In this document: piece after piece, positions 25,952-33,685 of the stretch
Position numbering within the stretch: the stretch's first letter is position 1
Layout of the letters: each line of letters opens with the position of its first letter
Assembly (NCBI GenBank): GCA_045568635.1
Contig: JBJLAO010000004.1
Coordinates: forward strand, 1-64,000
DNA: 64,000 bases
Direction of reading: 5' to 3'
Origin: MedAcidi-G1 sp000817085
GTDB taxonomy: Bacteria; Actinomycetota; Acidimicrobiia; Acidimicrobiales; MedAcidi-G1
Made by a program: the position numbers and the translations under genes
Notes under the pieces: generated by a model
Seen by the model: only the letters and a program-made list of their open reading frames with translations
What the model was told of the DNA's origin: nothing
The model's database searches: none

Positions 25952-26299
25952 TCAAGCAGCGTCTGACAAAAAAAGTCTTTCAATATCGCTTCTATAAAGA
26001 ATCCGAATACTCAAATCGGGTCTTTGTGCCTGCAACCTTCTAACTTTTCGATTTTTTCTCGTTACCAGCGACTGTTTAAGCGTTGTAACTTCTAGGTACA
26101 AATTGTGTTCAGGTAGGAAAAAATCAGGTGTGAATGCTGATCTTGGTTGACCTTGAGAATCTCGTTCCAAAACAAAAGTTGTGGGCTCATATTCCCATTC
26201 AATTCCGTAAAAATCTAACAAACCTGCGATTCGTTCTTCAGATTCGTGAGCAAACGATGATGAAAATTTACGATCAGGGATTTTTTGAGGTTCACTCAT
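25952..26299 (-). CDS. Small protein with a possible PD-(D/E)XK nuclease-like fold
   Basis: A 115-residue protein whose core FTPDFFLPEHNLYLEVTTLK resembles the D-(x)n-E-x-[KT] centre of the restriction-endonuclease-like fold, followed by the Lys/Arg-rich TRKNRKVRRLQAQ. The usual final Lys of E-x-K is Thr here, so nuclease activity is uncertain. I do not recognise a named family. It converges with the aldolase gene (4 bases) and lies downstream of the MerR gene at 26330 on the same strand. Confidence 0.6.
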   Translation of the reverse strand: MSEPQKIPDRKFSSSFAHESEERIAGLLDFYGIEWEYEPTTFVLERDSQGQPRSAFTPDFFLPEHNLYLEVTTLKQSLVTRKNRKVRRLQAQRPDLSIRILYRSDIERLFLSDAA

Positions 26300-26329
26300 A
26301 AAAGTGATCTCTCCCAGCTCTTAAAGCCA

Positions 26330-26800
26330 CTATTGACCAACTGCCTTATGCTCAATTTCGTTACTGGATCTTTCATCGCCTGGAAAGAGTTCGACAATTT
26401 TTGAATCCAGATCTTCCTTGACGCCCGCCATTGGCAAAATATTCAAGACACCTTGTCCATTGTGGATAAGATCTATTATCTCATCTTCTCCACGTTGCAC
26501 CATTACAGAAGATCCCTGAATAACTAAATTCACTTGCACTACATCTTCGTCAAGTTTGTCTTCAAGGAACTCGAAAACTTTTCTAATCAAAGCCAGACGT
26601 ATACCTGAATCTATTAGAGCTTTAACGGCTTTCAACTTGAGTAGGTCTCGGTAGGTGTACCTCCGTTTTGTTCCACTACCGCTCGCATCAGCAAGCGATG
26701 GCCTTATGAGATTAGTCCTCGCCCAATAGTCCAATTGTCTGTATGTAATACCAACAATCTTTCTGGCCTCGTCACCGCTATAACCTTGTTCTTTAATCAT
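26330..26800 (-). CDS. MerR-family transcriptional regulator
   Basis: A 156-residue regulator with an N-terminal winged-helix MerR domain: GDEARKIVGITYRQLDYWA (about residues 9-27), RRYTYRDLLKLKAVKALI and a dimerising helix to about residue 90. The start is ATG 26800 because GAGGAAGAGC lies directly upstream; a further ATG at 26827 is less supported. It resembles Rv1830 of Mycobacterium tuberculosis, which lies in the same order after ftsR and the DUF151 gene. The effector domain has no recognisable ligand-binding Cys. Confidence 0.88.
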   Translation of the reverse strand: MIKEQGYSGDEARKIVGITYRQLDYWARTNLIRPSLADASGSGTKRRYTYRDLLKLKAVKALIDSGIRLALIRKVFEFLEDKLDEDVVQVNLVIQGSSVMVQRGEDEIIDLIHNGQGVLNILPMAGVKEDLDSKIVELFPGDERSSNEIEHKAVGQ

Positions 26801-26935
26801 GCTCTTCCTCTCTCGCGCGAAAAACATGCATATCTTCGTATTCCGCTCAGAGAACTACATCAATGTTATTACATAGGTTAGAACGCAACAAACCCGAGGT
26901 CAACAACCGCGCATTAATAAAGTTTATAAAAGTCT

Positions 26936-27424
26936 TTAACCAGCGAAATCATCAGGGTTAACGTTGTCGAGAAATTCGCGAAATTCTTCGACTTGAACAT
27001 CACTAATTGGTTCCTCTTCTTCAGGAGGGGCCACATATCCGGCTTCTTCAAGAACTTCCTCTTCCACGAAAACATCAGCCCCCATACGAACTGCCAACGC
27101 TATTGCATCAGAGGGTCTTGCAGAAAGCGCTTCGACACCTGCAGGTCCTCTTAGGTAGATATCAGAATAAAAGGTTCTATCCCGTAGTCGAGTTATAACC
27201 ACTCTTTCAAGAGTCGCGGAAAAAGTCTCCAACACTGTGACGAATAGATCGTGTGTCATGGGCCTTGGGGGCTCCTGGCCGGCAAGAGTTAAACCAATAG
27301 CAGTTGCTTCGGGCAAACCTATGAATATCGGCAGGAGCCTCTGTCCTTCTTTTTCGCGAAGAAGTATTACGGGTGTATTAGAAGGTAAAACCTGCTGGAC
27401 TCCCACCACTACCATTTCATTCAT
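26936..27424 (-). CDS. Bifunctional nuclease family protein (DUF151)
   Basis: A 162-residue protein of the DUF151/BFN family (Rv1829-like). Seen: LREKEGQRLLPIFIGLPEA, TLAGQEPPRPMTHDLF and the strongly conserved SARPSDAIALAVRMG (about residues 104-118). The acidic tail PPEEEEPISDVQVEEF is typical of actinobacterial members. Plant homologues have been reported to cut RNA and DNA; the role in actinobacteria is not settled. I prefer ATG 27424 (GGGGG upstream) over TTG 27436. Next to hpt (5 bases) within the garA-ftsR block. Confidence 0.9.
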   Translation of the reverse strand: MNEMVVVGVQQVLPSNTPVILLREKEGQRLLPIFIGLPEATAIGLTLAGQEPPRPMTHDLFVTVLETFSATLERVVITRLRDRTFYSDIYLRGPAGVEALSARPSDAIALAVRMGADVFVEEEVLEEAGYVAPPEEEEPISDVQVEEFREFLDNVNPDDFAG

Positions 27425-27441
27425 TGTTGCCCCCAAAACTG

Positions 27442-28041
27442 TTAACTTGCTTCAACTGTTTCCTTACCCCGCGCTATTCTTACTATTTCATCTGTCAATT
27501 TAGACTCGCCCTTTTCGAATTCTTCATCAAGAAGTTCTTGGTTAGCCGAGACAACTGAGGGAAGATTTCTAAACATCCCTAGGTGGTCAATCCCATATCC
27601 AACAATAAAACCTTCTTGCAGAACAAAGCCAGAATACTCAACCTTGACAGGAAGTACTCTACGATCAGAACGATCGAAAAGTGTGCAGACCCTAACTTCT
27701 GCTGGTTCATGAGTCTCCAGATGGCGCCGAAGAAAATCTAATCTAAAACCGGTATCCACCACGTCTTCAACCAACAAGACATTACGACCTGAGACATCGA
27801 TACCCAGATCTCTTGTAAGTCGAACCCTTCCCGTATTTTCCTGAAAAGAGGTTAAAGCCAAAAAGTCTGTCTCGATTTCATGATTAAGCTTCCTCACTAA
27901 ATCAGCGAGAAAAGGCAAACATCCTTTTAGCACGCCTACGACTACATCTCCTTCACCCAGGTAGTCGTCTAGCTCAATAGCTAACTCCATAATCCTGGCA
28001 TCAATTTCTTCTTTATTTTGCAATAACTTCGGAAAATCCAT
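27442..28041 (-). CDS. hpt: Hypoxanthine phosphoribosyltransferase
   Basis: A 199-residue purine salvage enzyme that makes IMP or GMP from hypoxanthine or guanine and PRPP. Seen: VGVLKGCLPFLADLVRKL (about residues 36-53), the PRPP loop VLLVEDVVDTGFRL (about 93-106), and the catalytic-loop and C-terminal VGYGIDH motifs. Length fits. It is inserted between ftsR and the DUF151 gene, where mycobacteria have no such gene, and is 1 base from ftsR, so it is in the same transcript. Confidence 0.93.
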   Translation of the reverse strand: MDFPKLLQNKEEIDARIMELAIELDDYLGEGDVVVGVLKGCLPFLADLVRKLNHEIETDFLALTSFQENTGRVRLTRDLGIDVSGRNVLLVEDVVDTGFRLDFLRRHLETHEPAEVRVCTLFDRSDRRVLPVKVEYSGFVLQEGFIVGYGIDHLGMFRNLPSVVSANQELLDEEFEKGESKLTDEIVRIARGKETVEAS

Positions 28042-28042
28042 A

Positions 28043-28744
28043 TCACCAAGTTTCTAGTCCATCTAGAGAGAGTTTTAGTAGACACTTGTGAATTTCTCTG
28101 CCCAAAATAACGACTTCTTCTAATTCCCGCTTAGCTTCAGTTCTGGATTCCATGTCGCCGCTTTTAGTTTTACCTGACAATAGTTGTTCAATGACACCTG
28201 CTTCTCTTTGAGCAGCGACCAGGTACATACGTAAATGCCTAGTTTCCATTCCTAACTCAAAAAGACGCTTTGCCGATTTTATAGTCAATAAAGAATCACC
28301 CTCGAAGATTTCTTTACTCCCAACTCTCCGACCTTTCAGTAATCCCAATTCAGTCAACTCTTCAATTTTCTCTTTTGAAACACCCGAAGCTCTTGACAAT
28401 CCTTCAACATCCAAGCTAATTCCAGTAGCTAAAAGACTCTGAGTGTCTCCTGCTTTTAAGCCTGAGTCACCACTTCCAGTATCAGACTTAAAATCAACAC
28501 CAGTCCGCTCTAACCTTTCTTTTAGAGCCTTGAGTGGGACGAAATAGTCTCTTTGTTGTCGCAGAATCCACACCAGTTGGTCTAAGTCATCAGTAGAAAA
28601 CTTTCGGTAACCTGATTCCGTCCTAGCAGGCTTTATTAAACCCTGAGATTCCAAATAACGAATTTTTGAAACAGTAAGTTCGGGGAACTCTCCTATTAAG
28701 CTTTCGCAGACTTGACTTATATTGAATAATTCGTGTTTTGACAA
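28043..28744 (-). CDS. ftsR: MerR-family regulator, FtsR/Rv1828-like
   Basis: A 233-residue MerR-type regulator. Seen: an N-terminal HTH with FPELTVSKIRYLESQGLI and ESGYRKFSTDDLDQLVWIL (residues 19-60), then a second HTH-like region with DVEGLSRASGVSKEKIEEL (about 113-131). Two HTH-like modules and the gene order after garA fit FtsR (Rv1828), which in corynebacteria activates ftsZ. The start is a TTG at 28744; no in-frame ATG or GTG is available close by. Called from family and context, with no experimental basis here. Confidence 0.85.
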   Translation of the reverse strand: MSKHELFNISQVCESLIGEFPELTVSKIRYLESQGLIKPARTESGYRKFSTDDLDQLVWILRQQRDYFVPLKALKERLERTGVDFKSDTGSGDSGLKAGDTQSLLATGISLDVEGLSRASGVSKEKIEELTELGLLKGRRVGSKEIFEGDSLLTIKSAKRLFELGMETRHLRMYLVAAQREAGVIEQLLSGKTKSGDMESRTEAKRELEEVVILGREIHKCLLKLSLDGLETW

Positions 28745-28762
28745 GTCAACATTCCATCAGTT

Positions 28763-29125
28763 CTATGCCATTCCATGGAAGAAAACAAGTTTGAAACGTC
28801 CGATTTGTAGCACATCACCATCTGTCAATTCTTCAGAACGAACGCTTTTCCCGTTCAAATAAGTTCCATTTAACGATCCGGTATCCGACACAGTGTAAAT
28901 ACTCTCGCTTCTTTCAAGAATCGCGTGTTGTCTTGAAACTGTCACGTCATCAAGAAAAATATCTGCGTCTTTTTCTCGGCCTATCGAAATCAACTCAGAA
29001 TCCAGTGCGTAACGAGAACCTGATCGTGGCCCAGACTCAATAACAAGTATCCCTGTGTCCGTTTCGAACATTTCTCGATCTAGACGATGGGGAATTTCCG
29101 GATCCATTTCAATTGCATCAGTCAC
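28763..29125 (-). CDS. garA: FHA-domain protein, GarA-like
   Basis: A 120-residue phosphothreonine-binding FHA protein. Seen: ISIGREKDADIFLDDVTVSR with the Arg and Ser of the phosphopeptide site (residues 47-65), RQH, and GSLNGTYLNG (83-92). Sequence and position between gcvH and ftsR match GarA/OdhI, which controls 2-oxoglutarate metabolism when unphosphorylated. The N-terminus from the GTG start lacks the E-T-T-S phosphorylation motif known from mycobacteria; only ETDT (21-24) is similar. The frame is open back to the gcvH stop, so an earlier non-standard start (ATT at 29149-29151 behind GGAGG) cannot be excluded, but it would not add such a motif. Confidence 0.87.
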   Translation of the reverse strand: MTDAIEMDPEIPHRLDREMFETDTGILVIESGPRSGSRYALDSELISIGREKDADIFLDDVTVSRQHAILERSESIYTVSDTGSLNGTYLNGKSVRSEELTDGDVLQIGRFKLVFFHGMA

Positions 29126-29164
29126 CTCGTCATCATTAAAAATACCGAAACCTCCATCCTTTAG

Positions 29165-29548
29165 TCATCCCTCTAAAAATAAACGGTACGAATCAGCATT
29201 CAAAAGCCCACTTACCGGACCCGAATCATCTCTGAGCATTAAACAAATCCAACCTTCTCCATATGGGTCATCATTTATTTTCATAGGGTGCAATTCTAAA
29301 TCGTCATTAACTTCAAAAACTTTTCCGGACAAAGGGGCGGATATTTCTGAAACTGACTTACTCGATTCCACTTCGCCCAAAATTCCACCTATTTCTATTA
29401 GCTGATCAATCTCCGGGAGGTCAACAAAAACAACTTCTCCTAGAGCATCTTGCGCATAATCGGTCACCCCCACCCGAATGAAACCATCTTCTTCTATTCG
29501 AACCCACTGGTGATCCTCAGAATACATAAGGTCTTCTGGGATGTTCAT
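29165..29548 (-). CDS. gcvH: Glycine cleavage system H protein
   Basis: A 127-residue lipoyl carrier that shuttles the aminomethyl group between the P and T proteins. Seen: YSEDHQWVRIEEDGFIRVG, DALGEVVFVDLPEID, and the lipoylation site VESSKSVSEI with Lys64, followed by NDDPYGEGWICLM. No P or T protein gene is next to it, but a lone gcvH before garA is also the mycobacterial arrangement. Confidence 0.96.
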   Translation of the reverse strand: MNIPEDLMYSEDHQWVRIEEDGFIRVGVTDYAQDALGEVVFVDLPEIDQLIEIGGILGEVESSKSVSEISAPLSGKVFEVNDDLELHPMKINDDPYGEGWICLMLRDDSGPVSGLLNADSYRLFLEG

Positions 29549-29612
29549 AAATTTGAAACTAGCGGCAAAAGCATCATTTTTATAATGCGAACAGAAAAAT
29601 TAACAGAATGAT

Positions 29613-30182
29613 CTACTTATTTTCACGAATTTCCTTGAGAGCCTCAGATGCAAGAGGTATGTACATAAAAGCGGCAAACCAAGAAATGAGCAACCCTGGA
29701 ACTCCAGTAACATAGGCAAATACAGCAAAAAACTCACTTATAGAAATTGATGATTCACCTGCTAAAAAAGAGGGCACCGCAAACAACATCGCAAAAGTTC
29801 CTGTTTTACCCCACCACAAAACATCAATTCTTCTGGCACCAATAAGAGCCAATGAAACTGTGGCTCCACCAACAAGCAACTCTCTTACAAGGGCGAGTAA
29901 AGCGAACCAAAGTGGAATTGACCCATCAATTATCAATGAAGGTATAGAAACTATGAGCAATAATCTGTCAGCGGTGGGATCAAGAATTTTTCCTAGTTCT
30001 GAAGTTTGATTGAATCTTCTAGCTATCCAGCCATCTACCCAGTCCGTGGCTCCGAGTACCGCTAAAAGAATCGCTGCCGCTGACCTATTTTCAGCCCCTA
30101 AAAGAATCCACACAAAAAGAGGAATGCAAAGAAGACGCAACACACTTATAAAATTGGGAACAGTGAAAATTCTGTTGTCCAT
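29613..30182 (-). CDS. pgsA: CDP-diacylglycerol-glycerol-3-phosphate 3-phosphatidyltransferase family
   Basis: A 189-residue integral membrane enzyme of the CDP-alcohol phosphotransferase family. The signature is complete: DWVDGWIARRF then GKILDPTADR (about residues 48-73), the D-x2-D-G-x2-A-R-x8-G-x3-D-x3-D motif. Hydrophobic segments lie at about 12-32, 81-100 and 125-185. The first segment VPNFISVLRLLCIPLFVWIL matches PgsA, which makes phosphatidylglycerophosphate. A related enzyme using another alcohol is possible. It is at the head of the gcvH-garA block. Confidence 0.9.
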   Translation of the reverse strand: MDNRIFTVPNFISVLRLLCIPLFVWILLGAENRSAAAILLAVLGATDWVDGWIARRFNQTSELGKILDPTADRLLLIVSIPSLIIDGSIPLWFALLALVRELLVGGATVSLALIGARRIDVLWWGKTGTFAMLFAVPSFLAGESSISISEFFAVFAYVTGVPGLLISWFAAFMYIPLASEALKEIRENK

Positions 30183-30265
30183 AATTTTAATCTATCTATC
30201 TTCTAATAGAGAATCTCAACGTGCTGCGTTTGACCAAAGTGGTAATACTTGAAAAGCTAGTCTGC

Positions 30266-30661
30266 ATGTCAACTATTTTCACCCAAATACTCTCAAGGGA
30301 AGTCGATGGATACATACTTTGGGAAGACTCGAAGTGTTTCGCTTTCCTCGACATAAGACCAATAAATCGCGGTCACACTTTAGTCGTACCAATAGAGGAA
30401 ATCGACTTATGGACCGACCTGCCCGAAGAGACAATTTCTCATTGTATGAAAGTTGCTAAAATAATTGGTGAAGCACAAATGAAGGCATTCAAGCCAAAAC
30501 GTATTGGTTTAATGATTGCTGGATTCGAAGTGCCACATGTGCATTTACACGTAATCCCAATAAACGATATGAGTCACCTTGATTTCGCAAATGCTAATTC
30601 AGATATCTCAAATGAAGAATTACTATCGGATTTCAATCGTCTGAAAGGCTGTCTTACCTGA
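30266..30661 (+). CDS. HIT-family protein
   Basis: A 131-residue histidine-triad nucleotide hydrolase/transferase. Seen: the signature VPHVHLHVIP near residue 90 (H-x-H-x-H), FLDIRPINRGHTLVVP and LWEDSK-type N-terminal strands. Members split AMP-lysine, Ap4A or similar dinucleotides. The start is ATG 30266; an ATG-less extension to 30221 would add 15 residues unlike the family. Divergent from pgsA (83 bases). Confidence 0.92.
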   Translation: MSTIFTQILSREVDGYILWEDSKCFAFLDIRPINRGHTLVVPIEEIDLWTDLPEETISHCMKVAKIIGEAQMKAFKPKRIGLMIAGFEVPHVHLHVIPINDMSHLDFANANSDISNEELLSDFNRLKGCLT

Positions 30662-30684
30662 GACGGTTAACAGATATACGAAAA

Positions 30685-32253
30685 TCAACCTGTTCCGGGT
30701 TTACGAATCCACGTTTGAATTCCTTTTGATTCATAACGTCTGTCAAACTCAAGTTCTTTCATTTTCTCTTCAAAGTTAACCAACTCGGAATTCGACCAAT
30801 CGGCAATATTTTCATCAAAAATTACTGCGTCGAAACGCCTCAACTGCTCACGATTCGGAATAAAAGGAATGTCGACCTCTAAAACGAAAGCATTTTTACG
30901 TTCCGCGATTTCTGGATATAAATTAGCTGGCACGGCAACACTCGCATCTTGTCCCAGCCAAAAAACAGACGTAACTCTGGCAATATCAGTCTGATCTCTT
31001 CTACCCCATTCCCATGGCTTTTCGAATGGAGAGGAAGCTGAATCCCGAATGAAAAAAACGGTCGCTGTTAGCAACAGGACAGTTAAAATTTTCTTACCAA
31101 CGATAATTCTACTAACACCCGATGACCCCATTTTCATAAGTGCATAAATAGCAGAAATGAAAACAAAGGCAAGTACAGCCACATCCTGCTGTGGATTACC
31201 TAATACGCCCACTGGAACATCAGCTATCAAATAAAAGACAAGCAAAGGAACTGCCGGCAACACATATCTCAAATGAATAAGTGGTAAAAACAAAAGTGGG
31301 GCAATGATAAGGATTACTTGCTCGAAGTTTCTCCGGAGTAATAAATCCTTAAGTAAACCCAAAGGATCAGACAACATCCCGAAAATCACGTCTAAAACAC
31401 TTCCTCCAAAATGTTGAAAAGCAATAATATGCGGGTAGCTACCTGAGCCAATTGAGGGTTGAACCCAGAAGGCCATGATCAGAAACCACGCTAAACCGCA
31501 CAAAGAAACTATTCTGCCAGCAAGTTTTTTGTTTTCTAATAAAAAAATTACCCCAAGAGCTACTACTGCCAGGCCTAAGTCCGCCCGTGAAGTCAAAACA
31601 AGAAGAATCAAGCCTGAACTGACCCACCACTTTTCGTAGTGTCCAGATAGATAAGCAGCCAACAGAGCAGGAATAGCTAATGCTTCGGGATGAAAACCTG
31701 CAAGATTTAAATTATGTATAGAAGGATGCAGAGAATACGCGAAAGTAAGAACTGCTGCGCCACCAGTTCTTAAATTCGCGGGACCCCTTGCAATCCGCCA
31801 TATAGGCACAACAGCAATTCCCAATGAGAGAGACTGCACCACCAACAAGAACTCTCCTGTTGGAAACAACCGTGCGACTAAAGATATTGGCCAAAATAGC
31901 CATGCCGCTTGAAGTGCGAAGATATTTAACCCCAGCTGGGTTATCTCGGGCGACTCCCCTATCTCCATAAGGTGAGAAGCCTGAATATAGTAACCAATTT
32001 GTTCCCCAACACTCAGATCTTTGAATCGCGATAAGGAAAGAAGAACCAGTGACAAACTCAGTAAAAAGGCCCCAAACCATGGAATTATACGATCAGCTAT
32101 TGGAGAGTCAAAATGTGCCTGCCACCGTAAAAGCGTTATATCTGCTTTTCTACGGAGATTAACCATAGTAGTTGCGACTTGTTCACTAGTACGCTCTAAA
32201 CCCTTAACGCCGAATACACCATCCTGATCAAAAAGGAATTTTTTCCTATTCAA
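30685..32253 (-). CDS. DUF2079-type polytopic membrane protein
   Basis: A 522-residue protein with at least ten hydrophobic segments. The N-terminal half, with LSVGEQIGYYIQASHLMEIG, FALQAAWLFWPI and the Arg-Gly of IARGPANLRTGG, is typical of DUF2079, a family related to GT-C type membrane glycosyltransferases. Residues 420-522 form a soluble, periplasmic-side tail (DASVAVPANLYPEIAER, FDAVIFDENIADW). Activity is unknown; sugar transfer on lipid carriers is a plausible inference. It overlaps the 437-residue gene upstream by 8 bases. Confidence 0.85.
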   Translation of the reverse strand: MNRKKFLFDQDGVFGVKGLERTSEQVATTMVNLRRKADITLLRWQAHFDSPIADRIIPWFGAFLLSLSLVLLSLSRFKDLSVGEQIGYYIQASHLMEIGESPEITQLGLNIFALQAAWLFWPISLVARLFPTGEFLLVVQSLSLGIAVVPIWRIARGPANLRTGGAAVLTFAYSLHPSIHNLNLAGFHPEALAIPALLAAYLSGHYEKWWVSSGLILLVLTSRADLGLAVVALGVIFLLENKKLAGRIVSLCGLAWFLIMAFWVQPSIGSGSYPHIIAFQHFGGSVLDVIFGMLSDPLGLLKDLLLRRNFEQVILIIAPLLFLPLIHLRYVLPAVPLLVFYLIADVPVGVLGNPQQDVAVLAFVFISAIYALMKMGSSGVSRIIVGKKILTVLLLTATVFFIRDSASSPFEKPWEWGRRDQTDIARVTSVFWLGQDASVAVPANLYPEIAERKNAFVLEVDIPFIPNREQLRRFDAVIFDENIADWSNSELVNFEEKMKELEFDRRYESKGIQTWIRKPGTG

Positions 32254-33559
32254 TTATGCACGACCCTGCTACTGAACTTTCAGAACTAATGCCTAAATCT
32301 ATTTCAAGTTCGTCTCCTGGGGCACCGCCAAATTTCGGTATAACTACATTTTCAACACCTTCTGGGACTTCAATTGTTCCTCGGACTGAAAGTACTTCCC
32401 ATCCATCCAATTCTGCTGTAGGACTTTCGACAGCAAATCTAACCTTCTCGGCCCAGCCGACACCGCCTTCAGGAAATTCTTGTGGATTATTTCTTTGTGG
32501 TATAGCTATTGGAAGAATAAGTACTGAACTACCAAGACACGTCGGGACAGTTTTAGTACCTTGAATACCTGAAGAACAATCAACACTTGACCCAGCATGA
32601 TAAAGGACATCCAACGGCCTCAGGTTGTTTGTTGTGACAGACACCATTACGCATGACTCGGAAACCCAGCCATCAGGACCGACTAAAGCAATTTGACCTT
32701 CCCCATATTGAAAAACAGTCGCACTCAATACACCAGGAAGAATTGGGAGAGTATCATCAGGCACATCCACTTCTATCCGATCCATCAATTGCCCTTTACC
32801 CTGTTTAACAGCTACAACTCGTTCGGCGGTAGCAACTAAAGCAGGTTCGGTTACGGGATTGGACAGAGCGAGATAATTATTATTAGATTCAATGCTCTCC
32901 GTGCCCGACACTTCGGAGAAGCGCAGACCGAATCCAACTTCCTCTTCAGAGCCTCCTGTAAGAGATTTAAGTGCAAAGAAACCGACAAGAAGTAAACCAA
33001 TACCTATTCCTGCCGTTATCAGGCGCCTTAGCACGGCACTCTGAAGTTCTGATGCTACTGCCGCTTCACTACGCCTTTCGGCCCTAGATCTTGGTCCGAA
33101 GGCTTCTGATCGACTGCCCCCGCTCAATAAAGAAGCCCAACTCTTTACGGTTTCTTCTGGAAAGCGAAGAGCCAAGCGAGCGAATTCCTCTTCCTCATCT
33201 GGTCCGAAAAGCAGCAACAGGTCATTTTCTTTAGCAAACTCAACCGGATCTGCCGCTTCAACCGTGTCTCGCTCCCCCGCTAAACGCGTTAAGAACTTTT
33301 TTATTTCTTCATCTGCTTCCTCCGAAGACCATCTATCTCCTGGCAAAACCTGATATGCAGATACCGGTGAATTGGAGGACTTTCTAATACGAAAAAAAGT
33401 TTGTCGTCTTACACGGGTTTCATCAGAGGCTTCTATTTCCTGGTCTGACTCTTTCACCAATTCGTTAACGTCTTGGCTTGAACTTTCTTCGTCTACTTGA
33501 TTTTCTTTATCCGTATCGCCCATTACTGCCCTTTGGTGCTTCTCCAAGAGGCTACGCAA
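32246..33559 (-). CDS. Single-pass membrane protein of unknown function
   Basis: A 437-residue protein I do not recognise. Residues 1-178 are acidic and Ser/Arg-rich (ADEEIKKFLTRL, DEEEEFARLALRF); one membrane segment AGIGIGLLLVGFFAL is at about 183-197; the rest (200-437) is a beta-rich outside part with DVPDDTLPILPG, four Cys (CVMV, DCSSG, CLGSS, SCIIE) and repeated Val/Gly. The start is a TTG at 33559 with GAGGAG six bases upstream; ATG 33523 is an alternative. It precedes and overlaps the DUF2079 gene, so they likely form one envelope function. Confidence 0.75.
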   Translation of the reverse strand: MRSLLEKHQRAVMGDTDKENQVDEESSSQDVNELVKESDQEIEASDETRVRRQTFFRIRKSSNSPVSAYQVLPGDRWSSEEADEEIKKFLTRLAGERDTVEAADPVEFAKENDLLLLFGPDEEEEFARLALRFPEETVKSWASLLSGGSRSEAFGPRSRAERRSEAAVASELQSAVLRRLITAGIGIGLLLVGFFALKSLTGGSEEEVGFGLRFSEVSGTESIESNNNYLALSNPVTEPALVATAERVVAVKQGKGQLMDRIEVDVPDDTLPILPGVLSATVFQYGEGQIALVGPDGWVSESCVMVSVTTNNLRPLDVLYHAGSSVDCSSGIQGTKTVPTCLGSSVLILPIAIPQRNNPQEFPEGGVGWAEKVRFAVESPTAELDGWEVLSVRGTIEVPEGVENVVIPKFGGAPGDELEIDLGISSESSVAGSCIIE

Positions 33560-33569
33560 TAGACGCTCC

Positions 33570-33586
33570 TCAAGTGAGTCACTTGA
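33570..33586. promoter_or_regulatory. 17-bp palindrome between divergent genes
   Basis: TCAAGTGA-G-TCACTTGA is a perfect 8-bp inverted repeat with a single central base, in the 126-base gap between the divergent 33559 (minus) and 33686 (plus) genes. It partly overlaps the ribosome binding site region of the minus gene. It has no T-run, so a repressor operator is more likely than a terminator (inference). Confidence 0.45.
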
Positions 33587-33685
33587 AAGTTTTTATTTAC
33601 AATTCTTAACTTGACACTTCAACCGCAATACTAGGCATTAGTCTCATCCGACGGTCAACATTTTAAGCATTCAGGAGATTCATTA

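Noticed and set aside
28763..29548. gcvH and garA lie in the same frame with only TGA between, as in the two selenoprotein genes
   Set aside because: GcvH ends at its normal length there, GarA has its own family boundaries, no Sec motif (such as U-G-S) or hairpin follows, and the intervening codons are unlike either family.
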